This document shows, piece by piece, positions 8,842-17,861 of a stretch of 64,000 nucleotides of DNA. Below the pieces are notes generated by a model, which was given only the letters and a program-made list of their open reading frames with translations, did not search any database and had not been told where the DNA came from. Origin of the DNA: Nitrincola iocasae (GTDB lineage Bacteria > Pseudomonadota > Gammaproteobacteria > Pseudomonadales > Balneatricaceae); NCBI RefSeq assembly GCF_008727795.1, contig NZ_CP044222.1, positions 310,001-374,000 on the forward strand. Reading direction: 5' to 3'. The position numbers were made by a program, and so were the translations under genes. Position 1 is the first letter of the stretch. The number at the start of each line of letters is the position of its first letter.

Positions 8842-9963
8842 ATGGAGCTGAACAGCCCCGAAGAACTGATTGAAGATATACGCCAGGGTAAAATGGTTAT
8901 CCTGATGGATGATGAAGACCGTGAAAACGAAGGCGACCTGGTCATTGCTGCAGAAAAAGTGCGCGCTGAAGATATTAATTTTATGGCCACGCACGCACGT
9001 GGACTGATCTGCCTGACACTGACGCGTGAGCATTGTGAGCAGCTTAAATTGCCACTGATGGTCAGAAGCAATGGTGCTCAGTTTTCCACTAACTTTACCC
9101 TGTCCATCGAAGCGGCCAGCGGTGTGACCACCGGTATTTCAGCGGCTGATCGTGCCCATACCGTACGCACCGCTGTTAAAGCTGATGCCAGGCCTGAAGA
9201 TATAGTCCAGCCTGGACATATTTTCCCACTGATGGCACAGCCAGGTGGTGTGCTAAGTCGTGCCGGTCATACCGAAGCTGGCTGTGATCTGCCGCGTTTG
9301 GCGGGTCTGACCCCGGCCTCGGCCATCGTTGAAGTGATGAATGACGATGGCAGTATGGCGCGGCGCGCGGATCTGGAAGTGTTTGCAGCTCGGCATGGAC
9401 TTAAAATCGGTACTATTGCTGATCTGATCCATTACCGCACGCTGAACGAACACACTATCAGTCGTGAAGCAGAAGGTGAGTTACCCACAGAGTACGGTAC
9501 GTTCCGTTATGTCACTTACCGTGATGAGATTAAAAACTGTACGCACCTGGCCTTGATTAAAGGTGATATTCAGGCTGACGATCCAACCCTGGTACGAGTG
9601 CACATCCGTTCCGAAGTGCTGCGTGATGTGGTGGGTGCGATTACCAGTGAAGAGAAAAAGTGGACTATGCGTCGTGCCTTACGGCGTGTGTCCGAAGAAG
9701 ACAAGGGCGTAGTGCTGTTGCTTGACGGCGGTCACCGTATCGATCTGGGTGATGCCGTCGATCAGATACTCAATGGCAGTCAGGCGCGCTCTAAAGTGAA
9801 TGTCAGTGCGTCAGGGGCTTATCTGACCGTCGGCACCGGCTCACAGATTCTGCGGGATCTGGGTGTCGGAAAAATGCGACTGATGAGTTCACCGATGAAA
9901 TTTAATGCGATTTCCGGATTCGATCTGGAAATTGAAGAATATATTCCTTACCAGGACGAATAA
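8842..9963 (+). CDS. ribBA: 3,4-dihydroxy-2-butanone-4-phosphate synthase with degenerate GTP cyclohydrolase II-like domain
   Basis: The N-terminal 200 residues are RibB, which makes the four-carbon riboflavin precursor from ribulose 5-phosphate; the acidic metal site DDEDRENEGDL and THARGLICL are clear. The C-terminal 170 residues have the fold of GTP cyclohydrolase II, but the three zinc cysteines found in real RibA are missing: the equivalent stretch reads RSEVLRDVVGAITSEE. The second activity is therefore probably absent. That agrees with a separate intact ribA at 12400. This two-domain form with a dead RibA half is common in gammaproteobacteria. The gene may be labelled ribB or ribBA. 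Confidence 0.93.
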   Translation: MELNSPEELIEDIRQGKMVILMDDEDRENEGDLVIAAEKVRAEDINFMATHARGLICLTLTREHCEQLKLPLMVRSNGAQFSTNFTLSIEAASGVTTGISAADRAHTVRTAVKADARPEDIVQPGHIFPLMAQPGGVLSRAGHTEAGCDLPRLAGLTPASAIVEVMNDDGSMARRADLEVFAARHGLKIGTIADLIHYRTLNEHTISREAEGELPTEYGTFRYVTYRDEIKNCTHLALIKGDIQADDPTLVRVHIRSEVLRDVVGAITSEEKKWTMRRALRRVSEEDKGVVLLLDGGHRIDLGDAVDQILNGSQARSKVNVSASGAYLTVGTGSQILRDLGVGKMRLMSSPMKFNAISGFDLEIEEYIPYQDE

Positions 9964-9976
9964 CGGAAACTTACTT

Positions 9977-10450
9977 ATGTCAGTAAAAACCTATGAAGGC
10001 GACTTTGTCAGCGCCGATGGAAAATATGCGATCGTTGTCGGTCGCTTCAATGCGTTTGTGGTTGAAAGCCTGCTCGAAGGTGCGTTGGATACCCTGAAAC
10101 GCCACGGTGTCAGTGATGACAATATTCGTATTATTCGTGTGCCTGGTGCCTTTGAAATTCCTTTGGCGGTGAAGAAAATTGCCGGTCAGAAATGTGACGA
10201 TGCCATTATTGCACTGGGTGCGGTCATCCGTGGCGGTACGCCTCACTTTGAATATGTGTCTGCCGAAAGCTCCAAGGGCATCGCGCAGGTGATGATGGAC
10301 TTCGACCTTCCGGTTGCTAACGGCATCCTTACGGTCAATAGTATTGAACAGGCGGTCGAGCGTTCTGGCACCAAAGCGGGTAACAAGGGAGCGGAAGCCG
10401 CCATGTCAGCGTTGGAAATGGTCAGCCTGATGCGTCGCCTAGAGGCCTAA
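9977..10450 (+). CDS. ribH: 6,7-dimethyl-8-ribityllumazine synthase
   Basis: RibH condenses the dihydroxybutanone phosphate made by RibB with the RibD product, giving the lumazine used by RibE; it usually assembles as a 60-mer or decamer. Family landmarks are GRFNAFVVESLLEGA, the PGAFEIPLA substrate loop, GAVIRGGTPHFEYV with the catalytic histidine, and the C-terminal NKGAEAA. The start at 9977 gives 157 residues, the normal size; an open frame extends 24 codons upstream into ribBA but does not look like lumazine synthase. It sits between ribBA and nusB in the same operon. Confidence 0.96.
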   Translation: MSVKTYEGDFVSADGKYAIVVGRFNAFVVESLLEGALDTLKRHGVSDDNIRIIRVPGAFEIPLAVKKIAGQKCDDAIIALGAVIRGGTPHFEYVSAESSKGIAQVMMDFDLPVANGILTVNSIEQAVERSGTKAGNKGAEAAMSALEMVSLMRRLEA

Positions 10451-10455
10451 TAGAA

Positions 10456-10932
10456 ATGACTGATACACCCAGCCCAGAAAAAAAACGCAAGCTGTCGCGC
10501 ACTGAAATGCGCCGCAATGCCCGCAGCTATACCCTGCAAGCGCTGTATCAATGGCATATGGCGGCGCAGCCAGTGAATGAAATCGAAGCACAGTTTCGTG
10601 TCAATAATGACATGGCAGATACCGATGTCGCCTTGTTCGGTGAATTGTTGCGTGGTGTGACATCCAGAGCTCGAGCATTGGATGATGCCTATTCACTGTT
10701 CCTGGATCGTTCGGTGGACGATCTGGACCCGGTAGAGCTGGCAGTGCTTAGAATCGGTGCCTATGAACTGATTGAGCGCCTCGATGTGCCTTACCGAGTG
10801 GCCATCAATGAAAGCGTTGAACTGGCAAAAATCTTTGGTGCTACTGAAAGCCACCGTTACGTGAATGGTGTCCTCGACAAGCTGGCGCAAAAAGTGCGTG
10901 CCGCTGAAGTCATGGCAAAACGTGGGCGTTAA
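10456..10932 (+). CDS. nusB: transcription antitermination factor NusB
   Basis: NusB binds NusE (ribosomal S10) and boxA RNA to form the antitermination complex on rRNA operons. The 158-residue all-helical protein has the arginine-rich N-terminus (KLSRTEMRRNARSY) and family landmarks LDDAYS, DPVELAVLRIGAYEL, PYRVAINESVELAK and YVNGVLDKLA. The short lysine-rich N-terminal extension is common. It lies five bases after ribH and shares TAATG with thiL. Confidence 0.97.
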   Translation: MTDTPSPEKKRKLSRTEMRRNARSYTLQALYQWHMAAQPVNEIEAQFRVNNDMADTDVALFGELLRGVTSRARALDDAYSLFLDRSVDDLDPVELAVLRIGAYELIERLDVPYRVAINESVELAKIFGATESHRYVNGVLDKLAQKVRAAEVMAKRGR

Positions 10933-11915
10933 TGAGCGAATTTGAGCTGATCCAGCGTTACTTTGCTCGTAATCAACCGACGTCCAGTGCCGTGACGCTG
11001 GGCATCGGTGACGATGCTGCCATACTGCAGCTGCCTGTCGGTGAGCTGCTGGTAGTCTCCGTGGATACTATGGTAGCGGGCACTCACTTTCTCGCTGATA
11101 CCCCGGCTGAACTGATTGCACAGCGGGCACTGGGAGCTGCCGTGAGTGATCTGGCGGCTATGGCGGCCAGGCCGCTCTGGTATACCCTGGCGCTGACCCT
11201 GCCGGATGTCTCGGAAAGTTGGCTGGAAGCTTTCGCGGTAGCGCTGGCGCAGCGCTCAGCTGAGTTGGGTATTATCCTGGTGGGGGGGGACACAACCCGG
11301 GGTCCCTTGTCACTGACGTTGACAGTGCAGGGTTCGGTACAGCCGGGTCTGGCATTACAGCGCAAGGGCGCGCAGGTCGGTGATATAATTGCCGTAACCG
11401 GCACGTTGGGTGATAGCCGTGCTGGGTTAGAAAGTTTGTTGCATCCGCAAAAAGCGACGATGGCCGATCTTGACTGGTTACGGCAGCGTTTCTATCGACC
11501 TGAACCGCGTTTGCAGTTGGCACAGCAACTGGCTCCGCTGGCTCACTGTGCTATCGATATTTCCGATGGCCTGATGGCTGATCTGGGGCATCTTTTACAA
11601 GCCAGTCAGTTGGGCGCTGAGCTGGAGCTGACGGCGCTACCCTTATCACCCGCATTGAAAAATTTCAGCCAGGATCAGCAACGCTTGCGTGACTGGGCTT
11701 TGAGCGGTGGTGAAGATTTTGAATTATGTCTGACTATCCCTGCGGCTAACTGGGCGCAGGCACAGGCACTGGCGGCCAGTCTGGCGATTCCACTCACAGA
11801 CGTCGGTCGTATTATTGCAGCGCCAACCCTGTGCCTGTTGGATGAAGGGCAGCCCGTACCTCTGAGCCAAGTGCGTCAGGGTGGCTATGATCATTTCAGG
11901 AGAATACATGACTGA
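10932..11915 (+). CDS. thiL: thiamine-monophosphate kinase
   Basis: ThiL phosphorylates thiamine monophosphate to thiamine pyrophosphate, the last step of cofactor synthesis. It belongs to the PurM/SelD-like ATP-binding superfamily. The opening SEFELIQRYF, the nucleotide site GIGDDAAIL, AVSDLAAMAARP, VGGDTTRGP and DISDGLMADLGHLL are all visible. The length of 327 residues is standard. The start overlaps the nusB stop and the end overlaps pgpA by eight bases. Confidence 0.96.
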   Translation: MSEFELIQRYFARNQPTSSAVTLGIGDDAAILQLPVGELLVVSVDTMVAGTHFLADTPAELIAQRALGAAVSDLAAMAARPLWYTLALTLPDVSESWLEAFAVALAQRSAELGIILVGGDTTRGPLSLTLTVQGSVQPGLALQRKGAQVGDIIAVTGTLGDSRAGLESLLHPQKATMADLDWLRQRFYRPEPRLQLAQQLAPLAHCAIDISDGLMADLGHLLQASQLGAELELTALPLSPALKNFSQDQQRLRDWALSGGEDFELCLTIPAANWAQAQALAASLAIPLTDVGRIIAAPTLCLLDEGQPVPLSQVRQGGYDHFRRIHD

Positions 11916-12387
11916 AAAAACGCCTGCTTCTGTTTGGAGCAACCCGGTGCACTTTACTGCTTTTGGTTTCGGCAGTGGTGCTGCACCCGTGGCACCGGGC
12001 ACTTTTGGTACCCTGGCTGCAGTTCCGTTATGGTTATTTCTGGCGCCTCTGTCGACAGATGCCTATCTGCTGACACTAATTGTCGCCTTCATTATTGGTG
12101 TCTGGTTGTGCCATCAGACCTCCGCCGATATCGGTGTGCATGATCACGGCGGTATTGTCTGGGATGAGTTTGTCGGTCTCTGGATAGCTCTGTTTGCGGT
12201 GCCTGTACACTGGTTCTGGGTGCTGCTGGGTTTTGCCCTGTTCCGCTTGTTTGATATCTGGAAGCCCTGGCCAATTGGCTGGGTCGATCAGCGAGTCAGT
12301 GGCGGCATGGGCATTATGCTGGATGATGTGATCGCAGGTATTTATGCATTGGTGATCATTCAGTGTTTACTTTATTTTTTCTACTAA
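11908..12387 (+). CDS. pgpA: phosphatidylglycerophosphatase A
   Basis: PgpA is an inner-membrane enzyme that dephosphorylates phosphatidylglycerophosphate to phosphatidylglycerol. The 159-residue protein has the family signature near the N-terminus (GFGSGAAPVAPGTFGTL), the acidic motif HDHGGIVWDEFVGLWIA, FRLFDIWKPWPI and GGMGIMLDDVIAG, with about three or four membrane segments. The ATG at 11908 is preceded by CAGGAGA and overlaps the thiL stop by eight bases; an open frame nine codons upstream is less likely. It is the last gene of the nrdR-to-pgpA run before ribA. Confidence 0.95.
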   Translation: MTEKTPASVWSNPVHFTAFGFGSGAAPVAPGTFGTLAAVPLWLFLAPLSTDAYLLTLIVAFIIGVWLCHQTSADIGVHDHGGIVWDEFVGLWIALFAVPVHWFWVLLGFALFRLFDIWKPWPIGWVDQRVSGGMGIMLDDVIAGIYALVIIQCLLYFFY

Positions 12388-12399
12388 CAGGTACTGATC

Positions 12400-13011
12400 T
12401 TGTCTGTTGAGTTTGTTGCGGATTCCAAGCTACCAACCCCCTGGGGTACTTTTACCATGGTAGGGTTTGAAGATACGGCTACCGGCAAAGAACACGTTGC
12501 GCTGGTATACGGTGATGTTAGCGGGGATACCCCGGTGCTGGCACGCATGCACTCTGAATGCTTGACCGGTGACTCGTTGTTCAGTTTGCGCTGCGACTGT
12601 GGTTTTCAACTCCAGGAAGCCTTGCGGCGCATCTCTGAAGAGGGCCGTGGCGTATTGTTGTATTTACGTCAGGAAGGTCGGGGAATTGGTCTGCTGAACA
12701 AGATTAAGGCCTATCATTTACAGGATCAGGGTGCTGATACCGTTGAGGCAAATGAGCAACTGGGATTTGCCGCCGATATGCGTGATTACAGTATCTGCTT
12801 GCCGATGCTAAAGCACCTGGGTATCAACTCAGTGCGTTTGATGACCAATAATCCACGCAAAGTGAAAGCACTGGAAGCGGCTGGCGTGACTGTGGCTGAA
12901 CGTGTACCGTTACAGGTAGGTAAAAACTTTCATAACGAAGGTTATTTGCAGACCAAAATGGGCAAGCTTGGGCATATGATGCAGGATGAGCACTTTCGCG
13001 ATCAGGACTGA
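12400..13011 (+). CDS. ribA: GTP cyclohydrolase II
   Basis: RibA opens the imidazole ring of GTP, the first committed step of riboflavin synthesis. Unlike the domain in the upstream ribBA gene, this copy keeps the zinc cysteines: HSECLTGDSLFSLRCDCG (about residues 47-64). RQEGRGIGLLNKI and NNPRKVKAL are further active-site landmarks. It begins with TTG at 12400 after AACAGG; the predicted opening matches the usual VAxxKLPTPWG start of the family. At 203 residues it is full length. Its last ten bases overlap the end of convergent dxs. Confidence 0.96.
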   Translation: MSVEFVADSKLPTPWGTFTMVGFEDTATGKEHVALVYGDVSGDTPVLARMHSECLTGDSLFSLRCDCGFQLQEALRRISEEGRGVLLYLRQEGRGIGLLNKIKAYHLQDQGADTVEANEQLGFAADMRDYSICLPMLKHLGINSVRLMTNNPRKVKALEAAGVTVAERVPLQVGKNFHNEGYLQTKMGKLGHMMQDEHFRDQD

Positions 13012-14783
13012 TGCGTTAAACGTTTTTCTATCGCCGCCTGTATCCCTTCACTATCTAATCCACACAGGGCCAGTTGTTCATCACGGCTGGCATGCTCTAT
13101 CCAACGATCCGGGATGCCCAGCATCAGCAGAGGATTGTTGTGACCTTCAGTATGTAACCACTCACTGACTGCCGCTCCCGCTCCACCTTTAATGGCGTGA
13201 TCTTCCAGTGTGACAATCAGTTGGTGTGCCTCTGCCAGGCTGGTGAGTTGCTGGGTGTCCAGTGGTTTGACGCAGCGCATATCGACCAGGGTCAGATTGA
13301 GTGTGTCGGCAACACGCAAGGCCTGATCCAGTAGTGGGCCAAAGTTAAGCAAAAGGGTCTGTTCGCCTTGTCGCAACAGTTGCGCCCCCGGTAACGCTGC
13401 AGGTGCCGGCCGATCCTTTAGATGAGCCGTTTCACTACCTCTGGGATAGCGCACGGCTACTGGGCCGGGCGTGTCATAGGCATAGTCCAGCATGCGTTGC
13501 AATTCAGCATGACAAGAGGGGGTCAGGATTTGTAGTCCGGGTAAACAGCGCAGATAGGCTATATCAAAACAGCCGGCATGAGTGGCACCGTCTTCACCGA
13601 CGAGTCCTGCTCGGTCGATAGCCAAGAGAACATCCAGCTTTTGTATGGCGATATCATGTATGAGTTGATCATAGGCGCGTTGTAAAAAAGTGGAGTAGAT
13701 CGCCACCACCGGTTTCATCCCACCCACAGCCAAGCCACCCGCCAGTGTTAATGCATGTTGTTCGGCAATGGCGACATCAAAGTAACGGTCCGGGTATTGT
13801 TGCGAAAACGCGATGAGATCAGAGCCTTCACGCATGGCTGGTGTAATGGCACAGAGGCGGTTATCTGCGGCCGCCTTGTCGACCAGCCATTGTCCAAAAA
13901 CGTTGCAGTAACGCGGGCTTCTCCCAGTCGGTGGCTGATGCAAAGGTTCAATCTTGGTGATGGCATGAAAACCAACCGGGTCGGCTTCGGCCGGGGCGTA
14001 ACCCTTGCCCTTACAAGTGATAACATGCAAAAACTGCGGACCGGGCCGATTCAGCGCTTGTTGTAGTGCTGGCAGGAGTTGTTCAAAATCATGGCCATCG
14101 ACAGGGCCGGTATATTCAAAAGCCAGCGCTTCAAACAGTGCTGCAGTGGTAGCCCCTGCCAGTCGGTTGCGCAGGTTGTTGGCCAGATAGGTAGCCAGTC
14201 CGCCCTCGTTGCGGGAGATCGACATGTCATTGTCATTCAGAATGACGAGTAAATTAGCGCCTGTGTGCCCGGCATGGTTCAGGGCTTCAAAGGCCATACC
14301 TGCAGTCATTGCACCATCGCCTATGACCGCCACGCTTTTACGTGGTTGTTGTTGCAGTCGGGCTGCCAAGGCCATGCCTAGCGCCGCACTGATGGAGGTG
14401 CTGGAATGCCCGGTACCAAAGCAGTCATACATACTTTCATCGCGCTTTGGAAACGGGGCCAGACCGGCTTGCTGACGCATGCTCAGCATCTGATCTTTGC
14501 GCCCGGTAAGGATTTTATGTGGATAGCACTGGTGTCCCACATCCCAGATCAGACTGTCTTCCGGGGTGTTGAGCAGATAATGCAGCGCAATAGTCAGCTC
14601 CGTGACACCCAGTCCCGCCCCAAAATGACCGCCGGTTTGCCCAACACTGTAGAGCAGCCAGTGACGCAGTTCTTCGGCCAAAGCCGGTAGTTGCTCAGTC
14701 GACAGGCGGCGCAGATCAGCCGGTGACTGAATCTGGTCCAGTAAAAGGGTAGTGGGTGGTGTATCAGGCAGTTTATCCAGCAT
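13002..14783 (-). CDS. dxs: 1-deoxy-D-xylulose-5-phosphate synthase
   Basis: Dxs condenses pyruvate and glyceraldehyde 3-phosphate with thiamine diphosphate, the first step of the MEP isoprenoid pathway. Landmarks: GGHFGAGLGVTELTIAL near residue 51, VGHQCYPHKILTGR, the thiamine/magnesium motif GDGAMTAGMAFEALN, and in the transketolase-like half DRAGLVGEDGATHAG. The 593-residue length is a little shorter than the roughly 620 of E. coli; loops and the C-terminus look trimmed but no domain is missing. It is the last gene of xseB-ispA-dxs and overlaps ispA at TAATG. Confidence 0.96.
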   Translation of the reverse strand: MLDKLPDTPPTTLLLDQIQSPADLRRLSTEQLPALAEELRHWLLYSVGQTGGHFGAGLGVTELTIALHYLLNTPEDSLIWDVGHQCYPHKILTGRKDQMLSMRQQAGLAPFPKRDESMYDCFGTGHSSTSISAALGMALAARLQQQPRKSVAVIGDGAMTAGMAFEALNHAGHTGANLLVILNDNDMSISRNEGGLATYLANNLRNRLAGATTAALFEALAFEYTGPVDGHDFEQLLPALQQALNRPGPQFLHVITCKGKGYAPAEADPVGFHAITKIEPLHQPPTGRSPRYCNVFGQWLVDKAAADNRLCAITPAMREGSDLIAFSQQYPDRYFDVAIAEQHALTLAGGLAVGGMKPVVAIYSTFLQRAYDQLIHDIAIQKLDVLLAIDRAGLVGEDGATHAGCFDIAYLRCLPGLQILTPSCHAELQRMLDYAYDTPGPVAVRYPRGSETAHLKDRPAPAALPGAQLLRQGEQTLLLNFGPLLDQALRVADTLNLTLVDMRCVKPLDTQQLTSLAEAHQLIVTLEDHAIKGGAGAAVSEWLHTEGHNNPLLMLGIPDRWIEHASRDEQLALCGLDSEGIQAAIEKRLTHQS

Positions 14784-15670
14784 TAGTAGCTACGTCGTAC
14801 AATATAATCAGCCAGTTGCAGTAACGGCCGGGCCCTGTCGCCAAACGGCTTTAAGGCGTCTTCGGCCTGGTGTAACAGCTGTTGTAACAGGGCTTTACAG
14901 GGGGCCAGTCCAAGCAGGGATGGATAGGTAGGCTTGTTACGTACCTGGTCAGAGCCGCTGGGTTTGCCCAGAGTGACTGTGTCAGCTTCGATATCCAGCA
15001 GGTCATCTTTAACCTGAAAGGCCAGGCCTATGTGCTGACCAAACTGTCGCAAAGCGTTGAGTTGATCGGAATTTCCACAATTAGCGGCTAGTGCACCGAG
15101 TTCCAGCGCGGCTGTTATTAATGCACCGGTTTTTAGCGCATGCATCTGTTGCAAAGCTTCCACAGTTAAGGCTTTACCGACATGACTGAGGTCGAAGGCT
15201 TGCCCTTGCACCATGCCGTGCTCACCAGCAGCGCGGCTTAGGCACTGTATCATTGCCAGTTGCTGGGCCGGTTGATATCTTTCTCCTGGCTGGCTGAGGA
15301 GTTCGAAGGCGCTGGTCAGCAGCGCATCGCCAGCGAGTATCGCCGTGGCTTCATCGAAGGCAATATGACAAGTAGGCTTGCCCCGGCGCAATTCATCGTT
15401 ATCCATCGCCGGTAGGTCGTCGTGCACCAGTGAATAGCTGTGCACCATCTCTATGGCTGCCGCGGGCAAGTCAGCCTGCTCTGCGCTGCCACCGCAGAAC
15501 TCGCAGGCCAAATACACCAGTACTGGCCGGATACGTTTGCCACCATTAAGCAGACTGTACAGCATTGCTTGTTGTAGTGGTGGGTGAATGCTGTCCTGAT
15601 GCGTCAGGCAGTCTTGCAGCACCTGCTGGTTGCGTAATGCCAGCGCTTTTAGTTGTTGCTCAAGCTTCAA
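14783..15670 (-). CDS. ispA: farnesyl diphosphate synthase
   Basis: IspA extends dimethylallyl diphosphate with two isopentenyl units to farnesyl diphosphate, feeding undecaprenol, quinone and haem side chains. The first aspartate-rich motif DDLPAMDNDELRRG (about residue 85) and the second motif DDLLDIEAD (about residue 224) are present, as is GGKRIRPVLVYLA. The protein is 295 residues, normal for short-chain prenyl synthases. The start codon is TTG, overlapping the xseB stop as TTGA, so it is translated by coupling. The gene cluster places it in short-chain isoprenoid supply, distinct from ispB at 53793. Confidence 0.96.
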   Translation of the reverse strand: MKLEQQLKALALRNQQVLQDCLTHQDSIHPPLQQAMLYSLLNGGKRIRPVLVYLACEFCGGSAEQADLPAAAIEMVHSYSLVHDDLPAMDNDELRRGKPTCHIAFDEATAILAGDALLTSAFELLSQPGERYQPAQQLAMIQCLSRAAGEHGMVQGQAFDLSHVGKALTVEALQQMHALKTGALITAALELGALAANCGNSDQLNALRQFGQHIGLAFQVKDDLLDIEADTVTLGKPSGSDQVRNKPTYPSLLGLAPCKALLQQLLHQAEDALKPFGDRARPLLQLADYIVRRSY

Positions 15671-15912
15671 GAGTTACTCTCATGTGAATCAAAAGGAACT
15701 GCTTTAATTTCACCGGCTTCTTCGGTCAGCAGTTTTACTTTCTGTTCGGCCTGTTCAAGTGTTTGTTGGCACTGACGGGTCAGGCGGATGCCCTCTTCAA
15801 AGGCCTGCAAGGACTCTTCGATACTCAGTTTGCCTTCTTCCATCTGACTGACCAGGGTTTCCAGGCGTTGCATCGAAGTTTCAAAACTGTGTTTGTCATG
15901 GGTATCAGACAT
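15667..15912 (-). CDS. xseB: exodeoxyribonuclease VII small subunit
   Basis: XseB is the small helical subunit of exonuclease VII and partners with XseA, which is not in this window. The family pattern FETSMQRLETLVSQMEEGKL followed by ESLQAFEEGIRLTRQCQQ is clear. The ATG at 15912 is chosen over a TTG three codons upstream; this gives 81 residues, the usual size. The gene heads the xseB-ispA-dxs operon, a conserved arrangement in gammaproteobacteria. Confidence 0.95.
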   Translation of the reverse strand: MSDTHDKHSFETSMQRLETLVSQMEEGKLSIEESLQAFEEGIRLTRQCQQTLEQAEQKVKLLTEEAGEIKAVPFDSHESNS

Positions 15913-16085
15913 GGGAGTCAACCTTTGTGTATTAACGCTGCAACTTACCCAACCTGGGCCATCGGGTCAATCTGAGTTTAACAGTTAATACTTAAATAGC
16001 GGGTGAACAAGTGTATAAATCTGGTATTATCAGCACCAAAAGCAGTGATATAAAGGCTTAATTTGCCATACATTGGGGTCTGTTC

Positions 16086-16856
16086 GTGGATATAGCAACA
16101 ATCGTCGGTATTATCGGTTCCTTCGCGATCGTCATTATGGCGATGGTCTTGGGAGGCGATGTAGGGATCTTTGTTAACCCGCCTTCTATGTTGATCGTGT
16201 TTGGTGGCAGTCTGTTTGTGGTGCTGATCAAGTTTACTCTGGCACAGTTCCTGGTTGCGGGTAAAGTTGCCGCCAAGGCATTCATGTTCAAGGCCGTTAA
16301 CCCTGAAGATATTATCGCTGAAACTGTTGATATGGCTGACGCGGCTCGTAAAGGCGGGCTGTTGTCCCTGGAAGATAAACAGGTCTCCAGTGATTTTATG
16401 CAGCGAGGTATTCAGCTGCTGGTCGATGGTCATGATCCCGAAGTGGTTAAGCAGTTACTGAATAAAGAAGCCAGATTGACGTATGACCGACATGACTTTG
16501 GCGCCAGAATTTTTGCCGCGCTAGGGGATGTTGGCCCGGCTATGGGAATGATTGGAACACTGATTGGTCTGGTGGCAATGCTGTCGAATATGGATGACCC
16601 GAAAGCTATCGGCCCGGCAATGGCTGTTGCGTTGTTGACGACCCTGTACGGGGCGGTGATGGCTAATATGCTTTGTATCCCGATAGCTGACAAACTGAAC
16701 CTGCGACGCGATCAGGAAGCACTGAATAATGCACTGATCATCGATGGTCTGCTGGCAATTCAAGCCGGACAAAATCCACGTGTTATCGATCAGATGCTGC
16801 GTAACTATCTACCGGAGAAAAAACGTTTTGCCAATGCTGAAAAGGCAGAAGGATAA
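16086..16856 (+). CDS. pomA: flagellar motor stator protein, PomA/MotA type
   Basis: This protein forms the ion-conducting stator ring subunit with PomB and generates torque on the flagellar rotor. It has four hydrophobic segments (near residues 5-23, 33-50, 150-170 and 180-200) and the cytoplasmic loop that contacts FliG. The opening MDIATIVGIIGSFAIVI is typical of sodium-type PomA. VGPAMGMIGTLIGLVAML corresponds to the third membrane segment. The start codon is GTG at 16086, with a weak ribosome site. Gene position downstream of xseB/ispA/dxs on the other strand is shared with Vibrio-type pomAB loci. Confidence 0.94.
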   Translation: MDIATIVGIIGSFAIVIMAMVLGGDVGIFVNPPSMLIVFGGSLFVVLIKFTLAQFLVAGKVAAKAFMFKAVNPEDIIAETVDMADAARKGGLLSLEDKQVSSDFMQRGIQLLVDGHDPEVVKQLLNKEARLTYDRHDFGARIFAALGDVGPAMGMIGTLIGLVAMLSNMDDPKAIGPAMAVALLTTLYGAVMANMLCIPIADKLNLRRDQEALNNALIIDGLLAIQAGQNPRVIDQMLRNYLPEKKRFANAEKAEG

Positions 16857-16862
16857 GCGTTT

Positions 16863-17792
16863 ATGAGTGCCGAGGAAGAATGCAACTGTAAACCCTGTAA
16901 GCCTGGCTTGCCCGCCTGGTTGGCAACCTTTGGCGACCTGATGTCGCTGCTGATGTGTTTCTTTGTGCTCTTGCTGTCCTTTTCGGAAATGGATGTGCTG
17001 CGCTTCAAACAGCTGGCTGGCTCTATGCGCGAAGCCTTTGGTGTTCAAGCGCAGATCAAGGTTGAGGATATTCCTAAAGGAACGTCGATCATCGCTCAGG
17101 AGTTTAGTCCCGGTCGTCCTGAACCGACTCCGCTCAATGAAGTGCGTCAGATGACCACTAATGTTGAGCTGCATACCCTGGACGTGCGTTCAATGGAAGG
17201 CGAGGCCATAGTGCATGATCGCGAGTCTGCTGTAGATCAACAGCAGCAACAAGAACAGGAAGAACAAGCGCGTCAGGATGCAATAACCTTCTCGATGGCA
17301 CTATCGGCCGAAATCGGTGAAGGTGCGGTTGAAGTTGAGACAGAAGGCACTAAGGTGATTATCCGCCTGAGAGAGCAGGGTTCGTTTGCACGAGGCTCAG
17401 CCTATGTTGAAGATGATTATATTCCGGTGTTGGCAAAAATCAGGGATGTACTGATCACCATACCTGGAGCTGTGGCAATAGAAGGGCATACCGATTCTAT
17501 CCCCTATACAGGGACAGAGTTTACATCGAACTGGGATCTGTCGGCAGCACGTGCACTGGCTGTTGCCCATGAGCTATTTGCAGACCGGCGTGTGAACGAG
17601 TCCCGCTTTACCGTTTCAGGCCATGCTTCAAGTCGGGCGCGTGTGCCGAATGATTCTGAGGCTAACCGTGCCCGTAACCGTCGTGTAGAAATCATTATTG
17701 AGCGTGGTCTGGATGAACAAGCTCTGCCTATTCAGACTCGACCCGAGGGTGATACCGAAGGTGAACGGCTGACCCCTCGCGATATTTTCTAA
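16863..17792 (+). CDS. pomB: flagellar motor stator protein, PomB/MotB type
   Basis: PomB pairs with PomA and anchors the stator to peptidoglycan. After a short cytoplasmic segment there is one membrane helix containing the ion-binding aspartate (FGDLMSLLMCFFVLLLSF, residues 22-39). A long linker rich in glutamine (about residues 120-140) leads to an OmpA-like peptidoglycan-binding domain at about 180-285 with IEGHTDSIP and NWDLSAARA. Length 309 is normal. It follows pomA by six bases in a two-gene operon. The ion used (sodium or proton) is inferred from overall similarity to PomB and not proven. Confidence 0.94.
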   Translation: MSAEEECNCKPCKPGLPAWLATFGDLMSLLMCFFVLLLSFSEMDVLRFKQLAGSMREAFGVQAQIKVEDIPKGTSIIAQEFSPGRPEPTPLNEVRQMTTNVELHTLDVRSMEGEAIVHDRESAVDQQQQQEQEEQARQDAITFSMALSAEIGEGAVEVETEGTKVIIRLREQGSFARGSAYVEDDYIPVLAKIRDVLITIPGAVAIEGHTDSIPYTGTEFTSNWDLSAARALAVAHELFADRRVNESRFTVSGHASSRARVPNDSEANRARNRRVEIIIERGLDEQALPIQTRPEGDTEGERLTPRDIF

Positions 17793-17861
17793 CCCGCTCA
17801 TCACGACGAACAGTGAGCTGAAATGCCCTGCTGCACGTAGGTTAGTGAAAAGGAGCAGGTC

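Noticed and set aside
8842..9963. Calling ribBA fully bifunctional
   Set aside because: The C-terminal domain lacks all zinc cysteines of GTP cyclohydrolase II, and a complete ribA is present at 12400.
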